This document shows, piece by piece, positions 44,424 through 55,836 of a stretch of DNA of 64,000 nt (position 1 is its first letter; each line of letters starts with the position of its first letter). The notes beneath the pieces are model-generated. The model was not told where the DNA came from. It made no database searches and worked only from the letters and a program-made list of their open reading frames with translations. The position numbers and the translations under genes were made by a program. This DNA is from Wolfiporia cocos (taxonomy: Eukaryota > Basidiomycota > Agaricomycetes > Polyporales > Phaeolaceae). The stretch covers positions 1,736,001 through 1,800,000 of the forward strand of contig JACCLO010000003.1 in NCBI GenBank assembly GCA_029448655.1. The letters are read 5' to 3'.

Positions 44424-45718
44424 ATGCACACGGATCAATTCCCTCGCGCTGCATCGTCCGCATCATCGTCGCCGCATTTCCCTCCCCGACGCATGACCAG
44501 CCCCATCGGTAGCGTCTTCCTTGGCGACGTACAGCGCCACCGTCTTTTATCTTCCTCGACCCCACCTTCCTCCCCGCCGCCACACATCTCGCCCAACATT
44601 AGTATGCTGCACGAGCTTGACGTCGACGATATTCACCATGAACCGCCACACGAGGATATGGGGCTGGGGGACGACGTGATTGAGCAGCTAGATGATGAGG
44701 TTGAGCAGGAGGAAGCGGAGATGGTGCAAGAGGAAGACGACATTGACCAGGAAGACGACATTGACCGGGAGGACGGGCAGGAGGACGAGCAGGAGGGATC
44801 GGAGATGGAGCAAGAGGAGGACGACATCGACCAGGAGGACGAGCTTGAGGAACAGGAGGGAGAGGAGGAGGGAGAGATTGAGCAGTCCGCGGATGAGGTA
44901 GAGCCACCTAACGAGGTAGGCAAATTGGAAGACAAGACGGAGCCATCGCCGCCACCGCCCTCAATACCGCCAGTCCTCTCGCTCGACCTACGGCTGCGCT
45001 GGCTTGAGACGCTGCTTTATGGGGCACGCCCAGACGTCGCTGAACGCAAGCCACACGACGCGCAGAAGGGCACGTCGCTCGCGCGCCGCGCAGCGGGGCT
45101 ACAACACAAGCTCGATACGCTCGTGCAGGGCAACGATGGGCTGCGCAAGTTCATGGATCACTGTGCGCAGATCCTGCTTCTCATTTGCCTGATCTAATGA
45201 ACGGGGGTACTTCACGCAGACGACCAACACGCGCAGTACCTCTCACCCGCCTTCACGCTCTCAGGCGTGCTTCCCACCCCTGCTGCGCCTGCATACGCTC
45301 ATTTATCGCCAACCGAGCTCGATGCGCTCCTCGTGGAAATGGAACCTGATATTCGCGCGGCGGACCGCGATCTGCGCGAAATCCAAGCGCTCGAGGAGCG
45401 CGGGGTCACTGGAGCAGGCAGGCTCGCGGAACACAAGGATCTCCAGCCGCGCTTGGATGCGCTGCTGAAAGCGCAGGAGGAGGATGCGAGACGCGCAGAG
45501 GCACTCGAGAGGCGGATCGCAAAGTTGATGGAGAGATATGCTAGTAGGGTAAGTGCTGTAGTGTTCCTGGGAAGTTGGATGGCGGTTCATACAGGGATTA
45601 GGTTGATACACTGTCAGAGCTGTTTGTCGTGTGGGATGAAACAATCGGAGAGACGGAGGACCAGGTGAGCAGGCTGGAACGTGACCGGGAGGAGCGAAGG
45701 AGGCTAGGATATGAATGA
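44424..45718 (+). CDS. dynactin subunit p22/p24 (DCTN3-like)
   Basis: Three exons, 44424-45162, 45220-45548 and 45602-45718, total 1,185 nt and encode 394 aa. The C-terminal half matches the dynactin p22/p24 family: LRLRWLETLLYGARPDV (family: ...LERWVYG), helical middle segments and, near the end, LSELFVVWDETIGETED (family: LSKQFVQWDELL). This subunit sits in the dynactin shoulder, which couples dynein to cargo. The N-terminal half (about residues 1-180) is an extension with Ser/Pro-rich sequence and then an acidic run of tandem EEDDIDQED-type repeats (44690-44910); the animal protein is only about 186 aa long. The start could instead be the ATG at 44493. Confidence 0.8.
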
Positions 45719-47770
45719 ACGATGTGTAGAGTTATAAATATACCTTGGTGAGTGCGCGTTTGCTCTGGGAGCCTGCTAGCCATATTCAACTTGATGATCT
45801 TAGAGCAATTCGATACCCATTCAACAAGATGTTCTTCGCGGTACAGACCGTCAATGTGATAGGCGACGCTATCGTCATGCTATGTTTTGAGTACAGATAT
45901 CAGAATACGTGAAACCTCACACCGTATGTTAGGCCCCGATGCATGTGACGGTGAGTCCAAGGTTAATCTGCGCACTTCGCAATGTCTGCTCCGCAGCCCA
46001 CGGCTTCGTTGTCTCAGACATTAAGCTGACAGCTTCAAGAAGCAGTCGCTCACATCCCACCAAGCTCACGGGCGGGGCAAAGATTAGGTATACTTGTTCA
46101 CAAAACTACGCTGCCAGTGTGTTGCAAAACATTAGCGTTGTTTGCCTTACTCTTGGTCGTTGATTGTGTGCTTTGATCGTTCATAATGCACTTTAATCGA
46201 TCAGAAGTGCCGCATAGTGAGCGATCAATCGATCAAACTGCATAGGAGCGATCAAACTGCCTGGTGAGCAATCAAAGCACCAGATGACCGTTACATAGTG
46301 TGCATGCTATATCGCAAATTCAATATCGCAAGTGCAACGGAACAATAAATGCTGGTGTACCGAAGTGCACGTAACTTTGTCCGCTGGCGTCCGTACTGTA
46401 CAGGCTGTACAGCTTTGTTGACCTCCTTTCTTGCATGTATAGCTCGGCTTGGCTGGCTGTGAAAATGTAGTATGTACTAGTAACAACTGTCTAGCGCGAT
46501 ACGTTGCGTTAGGTGGTGCGATCCGATGTGGATCGGCGCAGCGGGGCAACCAATAGGTTCCTACGTGCAGTCCGGAGGGCTGTAGTGACGCGGCGAGTAC
46601 GTCCGCGTCAGTGGATGCTCCAAAGGGTAAGCCTCTTCGTACGGGCTGTAGTGAAGCGAGTACGTCCGCGTCGCTGCAGTATGTGTAAGTACGGGCGAGC
46701 ACACGGCGCTGGGCGGGGCAGGGATACGTACGTGGATCTTCCAAAGGGTAAGCCTCTGGAGCATACGGATGTCGCGCCCCCGATTTAAGTGTGACTACGA
46801 AAAGCTGAGTATATACTAGCATCTTACAGGTGCCTGGTGTAGAGTAGACTTGGGCGGTATGATAGGGAAAATATATATCAAGTTTGCTAGTGCCCCGACA
46901 GCCCCTGACACAGGGCGACGGTATCCCGCCGTTCCCAAATCGCAACACTATCAACACAACACGTTGTTGCTGAATAGCCTGAAGCTCAAGGGTCTATATG
47001 ATCTGTTTGTGTTCATTAGACGATGCACGGGTCTATTGGAAAGCAGTGTTGCGCTCAAGCGCTTCCGAGCAGACCCAGTTTGGCAGCTCACCTTTCGCTT
47101 CCGGGAAGTGATATGATGCATTTTTACACTGTCGAACTGCTGCTATCCATGGGACATGAACTCGCCCTTGCCTTGACTACAAAGTTGATAGACGCTGTGT
47201 GGTCATGTGGGTCCAGTTTCACGTGATATAACCTGTAAGAAAAAATGGGCGCCCATCTGCCGCTCTATCCTTCGGCACTATTGTACATCCCCTACTGCGG
47301 GCAAGCACTTGGATTGAACTACTTCCAATGCACTTGTGCACGAAGAACTGTTTTGTGCGCGAAGAACTGCTTAGAGAGTATGATTGGTCTCCGGGAGCCT
47401 CTGGCAATTTTGCGAACCCTTCAATTCAACTCTAGCTGGATACTTTGTACTTTTGCTCACCTGGCAACCTATTGTTCTGCAGGCTCTACGCTACTGTGAC
47501 ACACACGGATGCAGATCTTGAGGTCGACCCCGGCTGAAAAGTGTTAGTCTTATTCCTCCATGGGTCATTTCCGTCATTCTGGTCGATGTCAATTATGCCG
47601 GACAATACACGTATCCTGGTTTTCTGTGACATGTTCGGGGACATCGTGATACACAGAATAGGCAATTTTGCAGCTGAAAGGCTATCCTGAGCCACGAAAA
47701 CTGGCCTAGTACCTTGCCGACTCGTCGCCGACTCGAGGTCTCTCTTCCAGTGTGCATTCTGAGTACGTTC
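45719..47770. other. 2-kb intergenic region with short local repeats
   Basis: No supported gene. Around 46165-46275 GATCAA-type motifs recur, including GCGATCAAACTGC-like units. Around 46575-46760 two segments occur twice: GGGCTGTAGTGA with CGAGTACGTCCGCGTC, and CCAAAGGGTAAGCCTCT. The frame at 46307-46957 (-) owes its length to these repeats and resembles nothing known. Confidence 0.45.
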
Positions 47771-47879
47771 ATTATCCGCTTCGAGACGACCAGTCGAATG
47801 GCTCTCCAGTCACGTCAGCGAGCTGTGTCTACCTCGTGTTGTCTGCTGTGCAGATGTCAGTGTCGTCCCTGACGTCCGA

Positions 47880-48330
47880 ACTCTTCCGCTTGCCCAAATG
47901 TACAAGGCCTCCTGGAGCTGCTGGCTGCCCTTCCAACCGGACAGGAACCGTTCCTAACATTTCTCTCGTCCGCAACACCGATCCAAGCAACAATCAGTCA
48001 CTGCTGCATTCTATTGTATGTGAAGCTGCACTGTTTGGACTACGACGCGTCCCTCGACGCCATCATGCTGCTGAAAGATCTGGAGCAGAAAGACAATGCA
48101 GTGTGGCAACTCATGGCGATGTTGCCGGCGAGACCGAAAAATCTTGTGTTGCGTCGTGCTCTTGCCATATAAACCCTCCGAGCCACAGCCAGCAACACAT
48201 AGGAGGCCGATATCCTCACCGACCCATTTGCGCCTCTTCGAAAGCGGTGCCGAAGCACTGTTCTCCCCACGTTACATTCGGCAGGTCAAGCACTCAAAAA
48301 GGCAGGTTTACTCTCCCGCCACTCATGGCT
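47880..48330 (+). CDS. possible fragment of an unrecognised gene
   Basis: The third forward frame from about 47895 to 48169 is protein-like: QGLLELLAALPTGQEPFLTF, then LHCLDYDASLDAIMLLKDLE and WQLMAMLPARPKNLVLRRAL, before a TAA. A possible acceptor (AACACATAG at 48193-48201) is followed by EADILTDPFAPLRKRC. I could not find a consistent start, donor site or stop, and I do not recognise the family. The longer frame at 47752-48540 overlaps it in another register and looks like a shadow. Confidence 0.3.
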
Positions 48331-48542
48331 CGCGTGCGCAAATTACCCGCACGTCCAAGACTGCCCGACGCAAGACACGCGATGACGAAAGGACAGCATA
48401 CGCTCAAGGCTATTCCTGCCATGACTGAGGCGCATGACCGCCTCCTTCGATATAAGTACGTGCGCGCGATGGCGGGTTGCTGCAGCATTCACCGACCTTT
48501 CCATCCATCCCTAGTTCGTTGCACGCACACAGCAGAGTAACA

Positions 48543-49849
48543 ATGTCAAGAGAGCATCGTTCCCGCTCTTCTCAGGCAGCTGGCACTCCCAATCCGTCTC
48601 CTAAACGATTGCCACGACGGTTGCAGGGCATCGATCCAAGCATGGTAAGCGATCATGTCCGACTGAGGTGCTACGGCATTTGCTTATGTTATGTTGCAGC
48701 TTCCTCAATGGAGGGACAGGTCTCTCACAGGACCTGCCAGACAGAGCCGCCGCAGGCCTTCCTCCGCGAGGTCTACAAGTGCCAGTATCCCCTCCTTTAC
48801 CGATACAAATGATCAGCCCAATGCACTGGGGATAATTCCTGGCACCAGCTCGTTCAGCACAACCTCTTTCGATACAAGTCATCGACCCCATCTCTCATTG
48901 TCTGTGGCTCCGCCAAGCCGCAGCTTCCCCGGCTCGGAGAGTGGGTCACTTTCTCCAATATCTCCACTCTTTCCCAATCCCAGTTGTTCCGGCTCAGATG
49001 CGGGTCATCATGTGGTGCAGAGCCAGAGCTCCCCAGGCTCGTACATGGACCATCTGCCCGTGCCAACTCCAGTTTCGCCTGCGATGTCCGCTGGGGAGCT
49101 TTCAATCAGCCGTTCGAACTCGTCTACGCCTTCATCGCAGGGACACTCTGCTTATGGTCCGTATACCCCGCCGCGCGGAGGGTATGGGCATGGACGTCAT
49201 CTCACGCCTAACCCTGTGCAAGGTCATGCTTACCAAGGTATTGCGGTCTTCTGATGAGGAAACTAGAACGTGACAAACTGATCATGAATGCAGCTGCGTC
49301 CCCAACAAGCGCCAGCGTCTACTCGCGGTCTCCACACTCCCCCATGTCCACTCGCGGGAGCAGTCACACCGCAGTGTCTCCCTTGCCGAGCGCACACCCG
49401 CACTATCCAGCGCCAGCGCCGCAACCATCCAATGCTGACTACGTTCCACCAGCAAGCTACGATGCCCCGCATATGGGTCCTTTCGGCCCTCGTACTGCGG
49501 GACTAGACATGCCGGTGCACCCGGAGCTTCGTCTGCGCCCCGGGGTTCCCGCCTTTTACCCTAGGACTGCCCGCGAAATAAGCCATAGGCAGGACATGCC
49601 GCCTGTCCTTCCTCCCAGGATACCTAGCAGCCAGCCCAGGATCCCCATTCCTGAGAATGATGACAGTGCGTGTAGTGTGGCGTCTTCATTATCCAACTGC
49701 TGCTGAGCCTTGTATCGCGGACAGCGCCTCAGTGGATGATTGATGCGATGGAGGGGAAGGCTGACGCGGAAAGCGTCAACATGCAGAATCTAGAAGCTGA
49801 TATTCACTGGGATGTATTCGACAGCCTCCCTCAGGTGCCTGATCAGTGA
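48543..49849 (+). CDS. unrecognised Ser/Pro-rich protein
   Basis: Four exons, 48543-48644, 48700-49237, 49294-49665 and 49725-49849, join in frame to 378 aa. The protein starts MSREHRSRSSQAAGTP, is low-complexity Ser/Pro/Tyr-rich throughout (PSSQGHSAYGPYTPPRGGYG, then many PHYPAPAP-like runs) and ends with a short acidic, more ordered tail, QWMIDAMEGKADAESVNMQN, shortly before the stop at 49847-49849. No signal peptide, membrane helix or known domain was seen. It could be a disordered regulatory protein; nothing in the sequence says which. The spliced model is supported by phase agreement at all three introns. Confidence 0.6.
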
Positions 49850-50368
49850 CTTTCGTGCACTGACAATATGTCTTATCGACGCTATGGACGATCATACCTG
49901 GCTATGGACAGTGATGATAGCTTGGGACGACTACAATCGATTTCACACGGACTATGCTTCAATTCATCATACACTATTCTACACTATGTTTCTGCTTTAT
50001 GCTTCTATGGCACACGAGATTGTGGACTTGCTCCTTGATATAGACTTGCGACACAGACTCGGACATATACAGCGTTGATTAATTAATTATTTGTATATAT
50101 TCAATGTTCAACTCACACAGACCACATAACATACAAGGGATAGATCTGTTGATTATCTTACAAGCAAAGGAGACGCAATTTCGAATAGCAATTTATCGTT
50201 CGCGATGGCTCATGGCCACCGACGCGTCGCCGCCACAACCGCGTCTTGAATAGTGCATGTGATCGCGTCATGACTTGTGCTCGAAGCGCTCGTTGCCTGG
50301 AGTCAATTCTTGCTTGCAGCGACTGTATCCCCATACCCCACCATCTTGAATTGAGTAAAGACAGCTGA
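49850..50368. other. intergenic, no gene seen
   Basis: An 88-codon frame at 49812-50078 overlaps the last exon of the Ser/Pro-rich gene in another register and is probably chance. The right part should hold the PRO2 promoter. Confidence 0.45.
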
Positions 50369-51945
50369 ATGGCTTCGGATTCCACATTCGCTGCGAGGAC
50401 CATTGCTCAATCGGCGAAAGCTGCTTTTGAAGCCTCTCAGCTCATATCGTCCTCAGAGCGAATAAAAGCTCTGTCTGCAATCCGAAAGGAGTTGGAGTCT
50501 GCGAAGGATGAGATATTGGCGGCGAACAGAAGAGACCTCGAGGTGCATGCTACAACTATTTCGAACTAGAACGTAAGCGACTCATTACTACAATCCGCCG
50601 GTATTCTACATATTCGCATAGGCCGCCCAACTCGAGGTCGACGCAGGCAGGATGTCGTCTTCCCTGCTCAAACGGCTCGATCTCGGTAAGGGCGACAAGT
50701 GGGATTCGATGCTGCAGGGCGTCACCGACGTAGCAAATCTGCCCGATCCCACGGGAATTGTCACATACGCATCGGAGCTGGACGACGATCTGGAATTGTA
50801 CCGCGTGTCGTGCCCGATCGGCGTCCTGCTAGTGATCTTCGAGGCACGCCCCGAGGTTGTCATCAATATCGCTGCGCTAGCGATCAAATCTGGTGCGTCA
50901 ATTTGATCCGGTTCGCATATGCGCTTCTCAGCGATCCTCCCGCGAAAGGCAACGCGGCTATCCTCAAGGGCGGCAAGGAATCCAATGAGACTGCGCAGCT
51001 GCTCTCGAAAGCTATTCAGACCGCCTTATCGAGGACGTCCATCCCGAGCACGTACATCCAGACCATCCAGACGCGAGCAGAGGTTTCTGCGCTGCTGGCC
51101 CTGGACCAATATATCGATCTGGTGATCCCGCGGGGAAGCAATAGTCTCGTGCGTAACATCCAAAACAACACCAGAATTCCTGTGATGGGACACGCCGACG
51201 GTCTGTGCTCCGTCTTTTTGGACGAGTCTGCCGATCTCGACAAGGCTATCCGAGTTGTCTTGGATTCCAAGGTCAGTTGTGGCACGTCCTAGTCAGACTT
51301 GCACCTGACATGTCCGTGTCTTAGACAGATTATCCTGCTGCCTGCAATGCGGCCGAGACGTTGATCATTCACGAAAATGTCTTAGCCAGCATATGGCCCG
51401 CAGTTGCCAAGCCCCTACTCGATGCAGACGTCAAGCTCCTCTGCGACCCTGCCACGCTTTCCGTGCTCTCCTCCCTCTCCCCCGCTCCCGTAAAACTCCA
51501 CACTCACGTGCACCCGTCCACACCCGAATCATATCTGACCGAGCATCTGAGCCTTACGCTCTCCGTGCTCGCTGTTCCCTCGCTCAGCGCCGCGATCAAA
51601 CACATCAACGCACATTCGTCGCACCACACTGACAGCATTGTGACCGAGGACGTCGCCGCGGCCTCTGCATTCTGCCGTGGTGTGGACTCGACAGGAACCT
51701 TCGTGAACGCGAGCACCCGCTTCGCGGATGGATTCAGGTATGGGTTCGGAACGGAGGTTGGGATCAGCACCGGGCGCATTCATGCGCGCGGACCAGTCGG
51801 CTTGGAAGGGTTGGTAACATACAAATATATGATGAAAAGTAAGGGCGAGAAGGGGCACGTGGTCAGCGAGTTCGGCGTCGGCGAGGGGAAGAAGAGGTAC
51901 AAACATAGAAGGGTCGCCGTTGATTCAGTGCCATTCCTGCAGTAG
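50369..51945 (+). CDS. PRO2: gamma-glutamyl phosphate reductase
   Basis: It reduces gamma-glutamyl phosphate to glutamate semialdehyde with NADPH, the second step of proline synthesis, in the cytosol. Four exons, 50369-50542, 50622-50892, 50949-51271 and 51325-51945, total 1,389 nt and encode 462 aa, a normal length. Landmarks: ILAANRRDLEAAQLEVDAGR across intron 1, PIGVLLVIFEARPEV, GNAAILKGGKESNET across intron 2, LVIPRGSNSLVRNIQ, and TDYPAACNAAETLIIH with the catalytic cysteine just after intron 3. The C-terminus contains GFGTEVGISTGRIHARGPVG. Intron 1 (79 bp) uses the donor GTGCATG; reading through it would meet an in-frame stop, so the splice is needed. Confidence 0.95.
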
Positions 51946-52085
51946 CGGATTCGGAGACCGTGTATCTACTTTATCTTCAGACAAGAGGTTATATTTCAGA
52001 GAGCGTGCAATAACACTAATATGCAATGGGGAGCGAGATAGATGTGGTCCTGAGGACTAGATAATTATAACACCAGCGACAGTAT

Positions 52086-53583
52086 CTAGGGCTCAGGACT
52101 GTCTATTTTGGCCTTCTTCTCCGATGGGGCTGCACTTCCTGGTACATCTTCTGCTTTCCGCTTGCCTGCACCGTTTGCTTCGGGATCTTTCTTCTTTTTC
52201 TTGACGACCGAGGTGAGATCATTCACTTTTTGCGGGAGGCTCGCGGATGCGGCTGTTGATGCCGAGTTAAGTTCCTTGTCTAGAGCCCTCGCAACCATTT
52301 CCGGAGCAGAGCCCCCTTGTTCCTCCGGCATTGTCTTGAGTTCCTCCACCTATGAAACATCCGTCATTGCCGCTGCCACTACTCTCGGAAGAATTGTACA
52401 TACCTTGAGCGCCAAATCCTCCCTCAGACCCTGCAGGTCCTTCACTTCAGCCTCCATTTGGCCTTGGTCCATCTTCTGAATAGCATCATTTGCTAACAGA
52501 GGCGCCGCCTTTGCTTTCCCCTTGCCCTTCACATCCGGCTTCTCTTCCTCGACGACCTTCCCCTGCCCGCTGAGCGCGTCTCTCAGCTCTGCGAGCCGCG
52601 CCTCAACGCTTTCGAGAGCCTGCTCCGCATGCGCGATCGCGTCGCTCAGGTGGCCAGATGTGAGGTCGAGCACAATGCTCAGCTTGTAGTGTGCCTCCGC
52701 GATCTGGCGAGACGACTTTGGGAGCAGCTCGCTCTTAAGCTTAAGTGCAGCGGTGTAGTCCGTGATGGCCTGCTCGAACTTCTCCGTCTCGAGCGAGACA
52801 TCACCGAGTGCGAGGAACGTGTCCGCGAGCTTCAGCCGCACCTTGTCCGCATCGGCGCCGGGGGAGTCTTGTTCGACTTGCTTCTCATAAATCGCGCGTG
52901 CGAGGTCGAGCACTTCCCATGCGGCATTAAAGTCGTCTTCTGGCTCGGCGTCCTCGCCCTCATCCTCAGAGTCGGATTCCTCCTCTTCGAGCTTCTGCGC
53001 CTGCCCGAATAGGTCGACTGCGACATCCTCCTTACCGCTCGGCAGAACGTCATCATCATCCCCATCCCCGAAGAACGATAGGAACTTGCTCCCGCTGCTA
53101 CCCTCCGTCTCTGATACACGATCAGCACCACATAAGTCGATGGCCACAGGCTGCTGTACTCACTTCCGGGGTCACCAGCCGCCGCCTGCGCTGCTTCCTC
53201 CGTCTGCTCCTTTCCCAGGACAGAACTCTGAGAAATCGCATTCTCCAACAGCGCCTGCCCATACGCAAAGTAGAGGTCCGCAGTCTCGGGCGCGTTCTCG
53301 CCATATTGCGCAGTGCTGTGGTGGTGCACCGCGTCGTCAGAGCATTTCGACGCGTCAAAGCGTGTTTGCTGTAAGTTACTTACGCGATCTCGAGCGCAGT
53401 CGCGTAGTGGTCGACCGCTTGCTCGTATTTTCTGAGCGCAAACGCTCGCTTTGCCTGCTCGATAGACTCCTCGATAGACGTGTTTTTCCCACTGGGTAGA
53501 TCGGTCTTCGGGGAGCTGTGTGCAATATGCGGCCGTCAAACATTTGTAGATCGTGGGTGCATATGAGATCCTTACGACGACAT
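52086..53583 (-). CDS. NASP/Sim3-type histone chaperone with TPR repeats
   Basis: Five exons, 53583-53576 (8 nt), 53515-53384, 53315-53164, 53110-52404 and 52349-52086, total 1,263 nt and encode 420 aa. The N-terminus (SIEQAKRAFALRKYEQAVDH, then QYGENAPETADLYFAYGQAL) is the first TPR pair of the NASP / Sim3 / Hif1 family. A long acidic insert follows (LEEEESDSEDEGEDAEPEDD), then further TPR-like helices (DTFLALGDVSLETEKFEQAI, AEAHYKLSIVLDL) and a basic tail with likely nuclear signals (KKKKKDPEANGAGKRKAED). The family binds H3 (and CENP-A) and hands it to assembly factors; that role is inferred. The tiny first exon (ATGTCGTC) is set by splice phase and could be misplaced. Confidence 0.88.
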
Positions 53584-54692
53584 GATGGAGGTGGTTAAAC
53601 AGGCGGTGGAAGGAGTTGTGGCGGAAGTGTTGACCTTGTCGCGGTCGCGTCCTGGCGCGTGACCACTTAATGATGACCACATTCGGCAGGTCCCGATATC
53701 CCAGATCCAGATCGCATATTATGCAGAAGCGCATTGCATATTGCTTGTGTCTGCAAGGAAACGCGAGACTATACGGCTAGAGTTGTTGACGCTATACATA
53801 CTCTGCGAGCTCATACGACAAGTCTCGGATGACATATGTCTAAGGCACAACATGTCTCAAGGCACGAGTTAAGCCATCAGCAAAACACGAGATGACTTGC
53901 CAGTGCTGGAGGTGATTTATCAGTGCTGGAGGTACTTGCCAATCGAGGAAGGATCTGATCTCTGTAGATAAGCACTGATAAGACCGACAGCAGAGTGGCA
54001 TTCAATTGCCACTCTGAAGGCATTTTATAAGTGTCAGTCAAACTCAACGCATGACTGGGAAACTAACTACCAAACTGGTATAGAATTGTTATTCAGTAGT
54101 CAGGCTGGCATATAAATTGCAAGGAGCAGTCACAGCTTACCTATGTAGATATACTGTAACCTGTGGCATTTGCCACACAATGTGGCGCACCTAGAACCAT
54201 CATGTAGAAATACGGTGTGTAAAATACATATATTGAACAGACATGAAATATAACGATTTGACCATATTTGAGGAGACCGTGTACTTTGCTCAAAGTGGTG
54301 CAAGCTCATAGTGACTGAATTGGAGTTAGCAGCAGGCATTATCACAAAGTGTTTGGATGAATGAGCACCGAAAAGCACATTGTACATGTGCTGTCTTTCC
54401 GTACATGTAAATAGGGCGTGATTCAAAATCAACCATTGGCATTCAAGCCATTGCACACTGTGTCAGATATTCGTTTCTGTTCTCCAAACCCTTCGCCCAT
54501 GGCCCTATCTCAACACTGTATGTGTGTGTAACCATCAAAACCACCTCAAGGATACCATGTGTAAGTATGTATTCCTCGACCCTAAGCCCTGTTCATCCCT
54601 TTACCACGGAATCCATACATTACACATTCCCCTAAACCCACAATACACTACTTAGTAATAACCCTGAGCCCTACTGATTGCAAACACACCAG
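53584..54692. other. intergenic, no gene seen; 5' flank of element 2
   Basis: It holds a short hairpin (GAGTGGCA..TGCCACTC near 53994-54015) and a twice-repeated CAGTGCTGGAGGT near 53900-53935. No coding region was recognised. Confidence 0.45.
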
Positions 54693-54697
54693 ATCAC

Positions 54698-55070
54698 TGT
54701 CACAAGCCGATTTCTTTCGCCTAGCTAGTGACTAGAGCCTGAACCCTTATCTTATCTAAGCGCGCGCCTAAGCAGTCACGTGCAAGACCCCGAACACCCT
54801 ACCACGTGTTACCAGCCCCCCGGACACTCTGTGCCGTGTACCTACACCCATTATAGGGTTTACCATAATATCGGACTCTCAGCTTACGTAATAACTGTAC
54901 AGCAGCCAAACAATGTACAAACAGTAGAATAGCATATATACTGGCCGATGAGCAGGGTAGCACCCCAGACTTGTCTTGGCCTTATACGCCTTGAGTAGCC
55001 TCAGACTAGGATTGCGCTGAAACGCGAGTAACAATCCCCTGAGTAGTTGCTTGAAGTGTTGCTTGTGTCA
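54698..55070 (+). repeat. 5' LTR of element 2
   Basis: 373 bp. It contains TATATA at 54935-54940 and the predicted transcript start at about 54967. Confidence 0.95.
54935..54977 (+). promoter_or_regulatory. LTR promoter: TATA box and predicted self-primer start
   Basis: TATATA at 54935-54940 lies 32 nt upstream of AGACTTGTCTT (54967-54977). RNA starting there could pair with the primer-binding site at 55072-55082: 11 pairs, one of them G-U. The related LTR at 63210 has AGACTCGTCTT at the same spacing and pairs perfectly. Confidence 0.65.
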
Positions 55071-55071
55071 T

Positions 55072-55082
55072 AAGACGAGTCT
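55072..55082 (+). promoter_or_regulatory. primer-binding site of element 2
   Basis: AAGACGAGTCT begins one nucleotide after the 5' LTR. It lacks the TGG expected for a tRNA 3' end and matches the complement of the predicted 5' end of the element's own RNA. Confidence 0.7.
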
Positions 55083-55836
55083 CCACCCCGTGTAGCGGTT
55101 TACCCTACACAACCCCGGCGCACTAGGGGCAAAGTGCACCTTTCTTTCGCTCTTGTTGAACTTCGGTTCTCCGAGCACGTGATCGGTTTCCATACCCGCC
55201 ACATCCCAGGGTTAAGGGATTAGAGTTCTGGGGGAATCTTGCGAACAGCGTGTAGGGGACCTCTCCTACCGTTGCTTCTAAGCTACTGGACCAACACCGT
55301 GCAACGCGGTCGTAAAGGTCTTGGGTTACAATCCCACCACAGTAACTGTGCACCCGACGCGTAATAGTCAAAGGCGTTAAGGGGCCCTGTGGCAGTGTAC
55401 AGAGGCACTGGTCGTCTATTTACGGGCCTTACTGCCCCGACGATACGCGCATTACCGCGCCCCCGTTACTATACAACCCAGCGCGTAACCCGCGGCTGAA
55501 GAGGCAGGAAATCGCCTAGTACTGTACCGGCACTTGCCGCTTACGGTAGAACTTTTACACGCCCCACCACATAGGCGGATAGTTCCCGTGCCCCCGGTAT
55601 CCCGAATTAGCTTCGGGGCTGGACGAGGTTTCGGAGGCTGCGTTTTCTCGCCGGCTTTGGGAAGAAAACCCCTTAGCGTTTCTTGGCACATCTCCGAAAA
55701 GAGGTGGACGCAGTTTGTAGTGGACAGAGACTTTCTAGTTACCACCCCGATAGCTCTTCGGAGGCGCCACAGTGGGCAGGTAGCGGTCTCAGTCGCGACT
55801 ACATCCTTTTTACTATAATCTTCACATACATACGCA
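55083..55836 (+). other. untranslated leader of element 2
   Basis: A long leader without a supported ORF. A segment at about 55266-55345 is conserved in the downstream relative (63776-63850) and has a tRNA-like T-arm (TTGGGTTACAATCCCAC). The B-box match is imperfect (GGTTACAATCC). Confidence 0.45.

Noticed and set aside
46165..46275. CRISPR-like short repeats
   Set aside because: The GATCAA-type units are irregular, a few copies only, without constant spacer length, and this is a eukaryotic genome.
46307..46957. Minus-strand frame of 216 codons
   Set aside because: Its length comes from short direct repeats; the predicted protein has repeated Pro/Tyr-rich segments that mirror the DNA repeats and no domain.
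53122..53734. Minus-strand frames of 78 and 300 codons near the NASP gene start
   Set aside because: They read the NASP exons in the wrong register or run through its introns; the spliced model accounts for the region.
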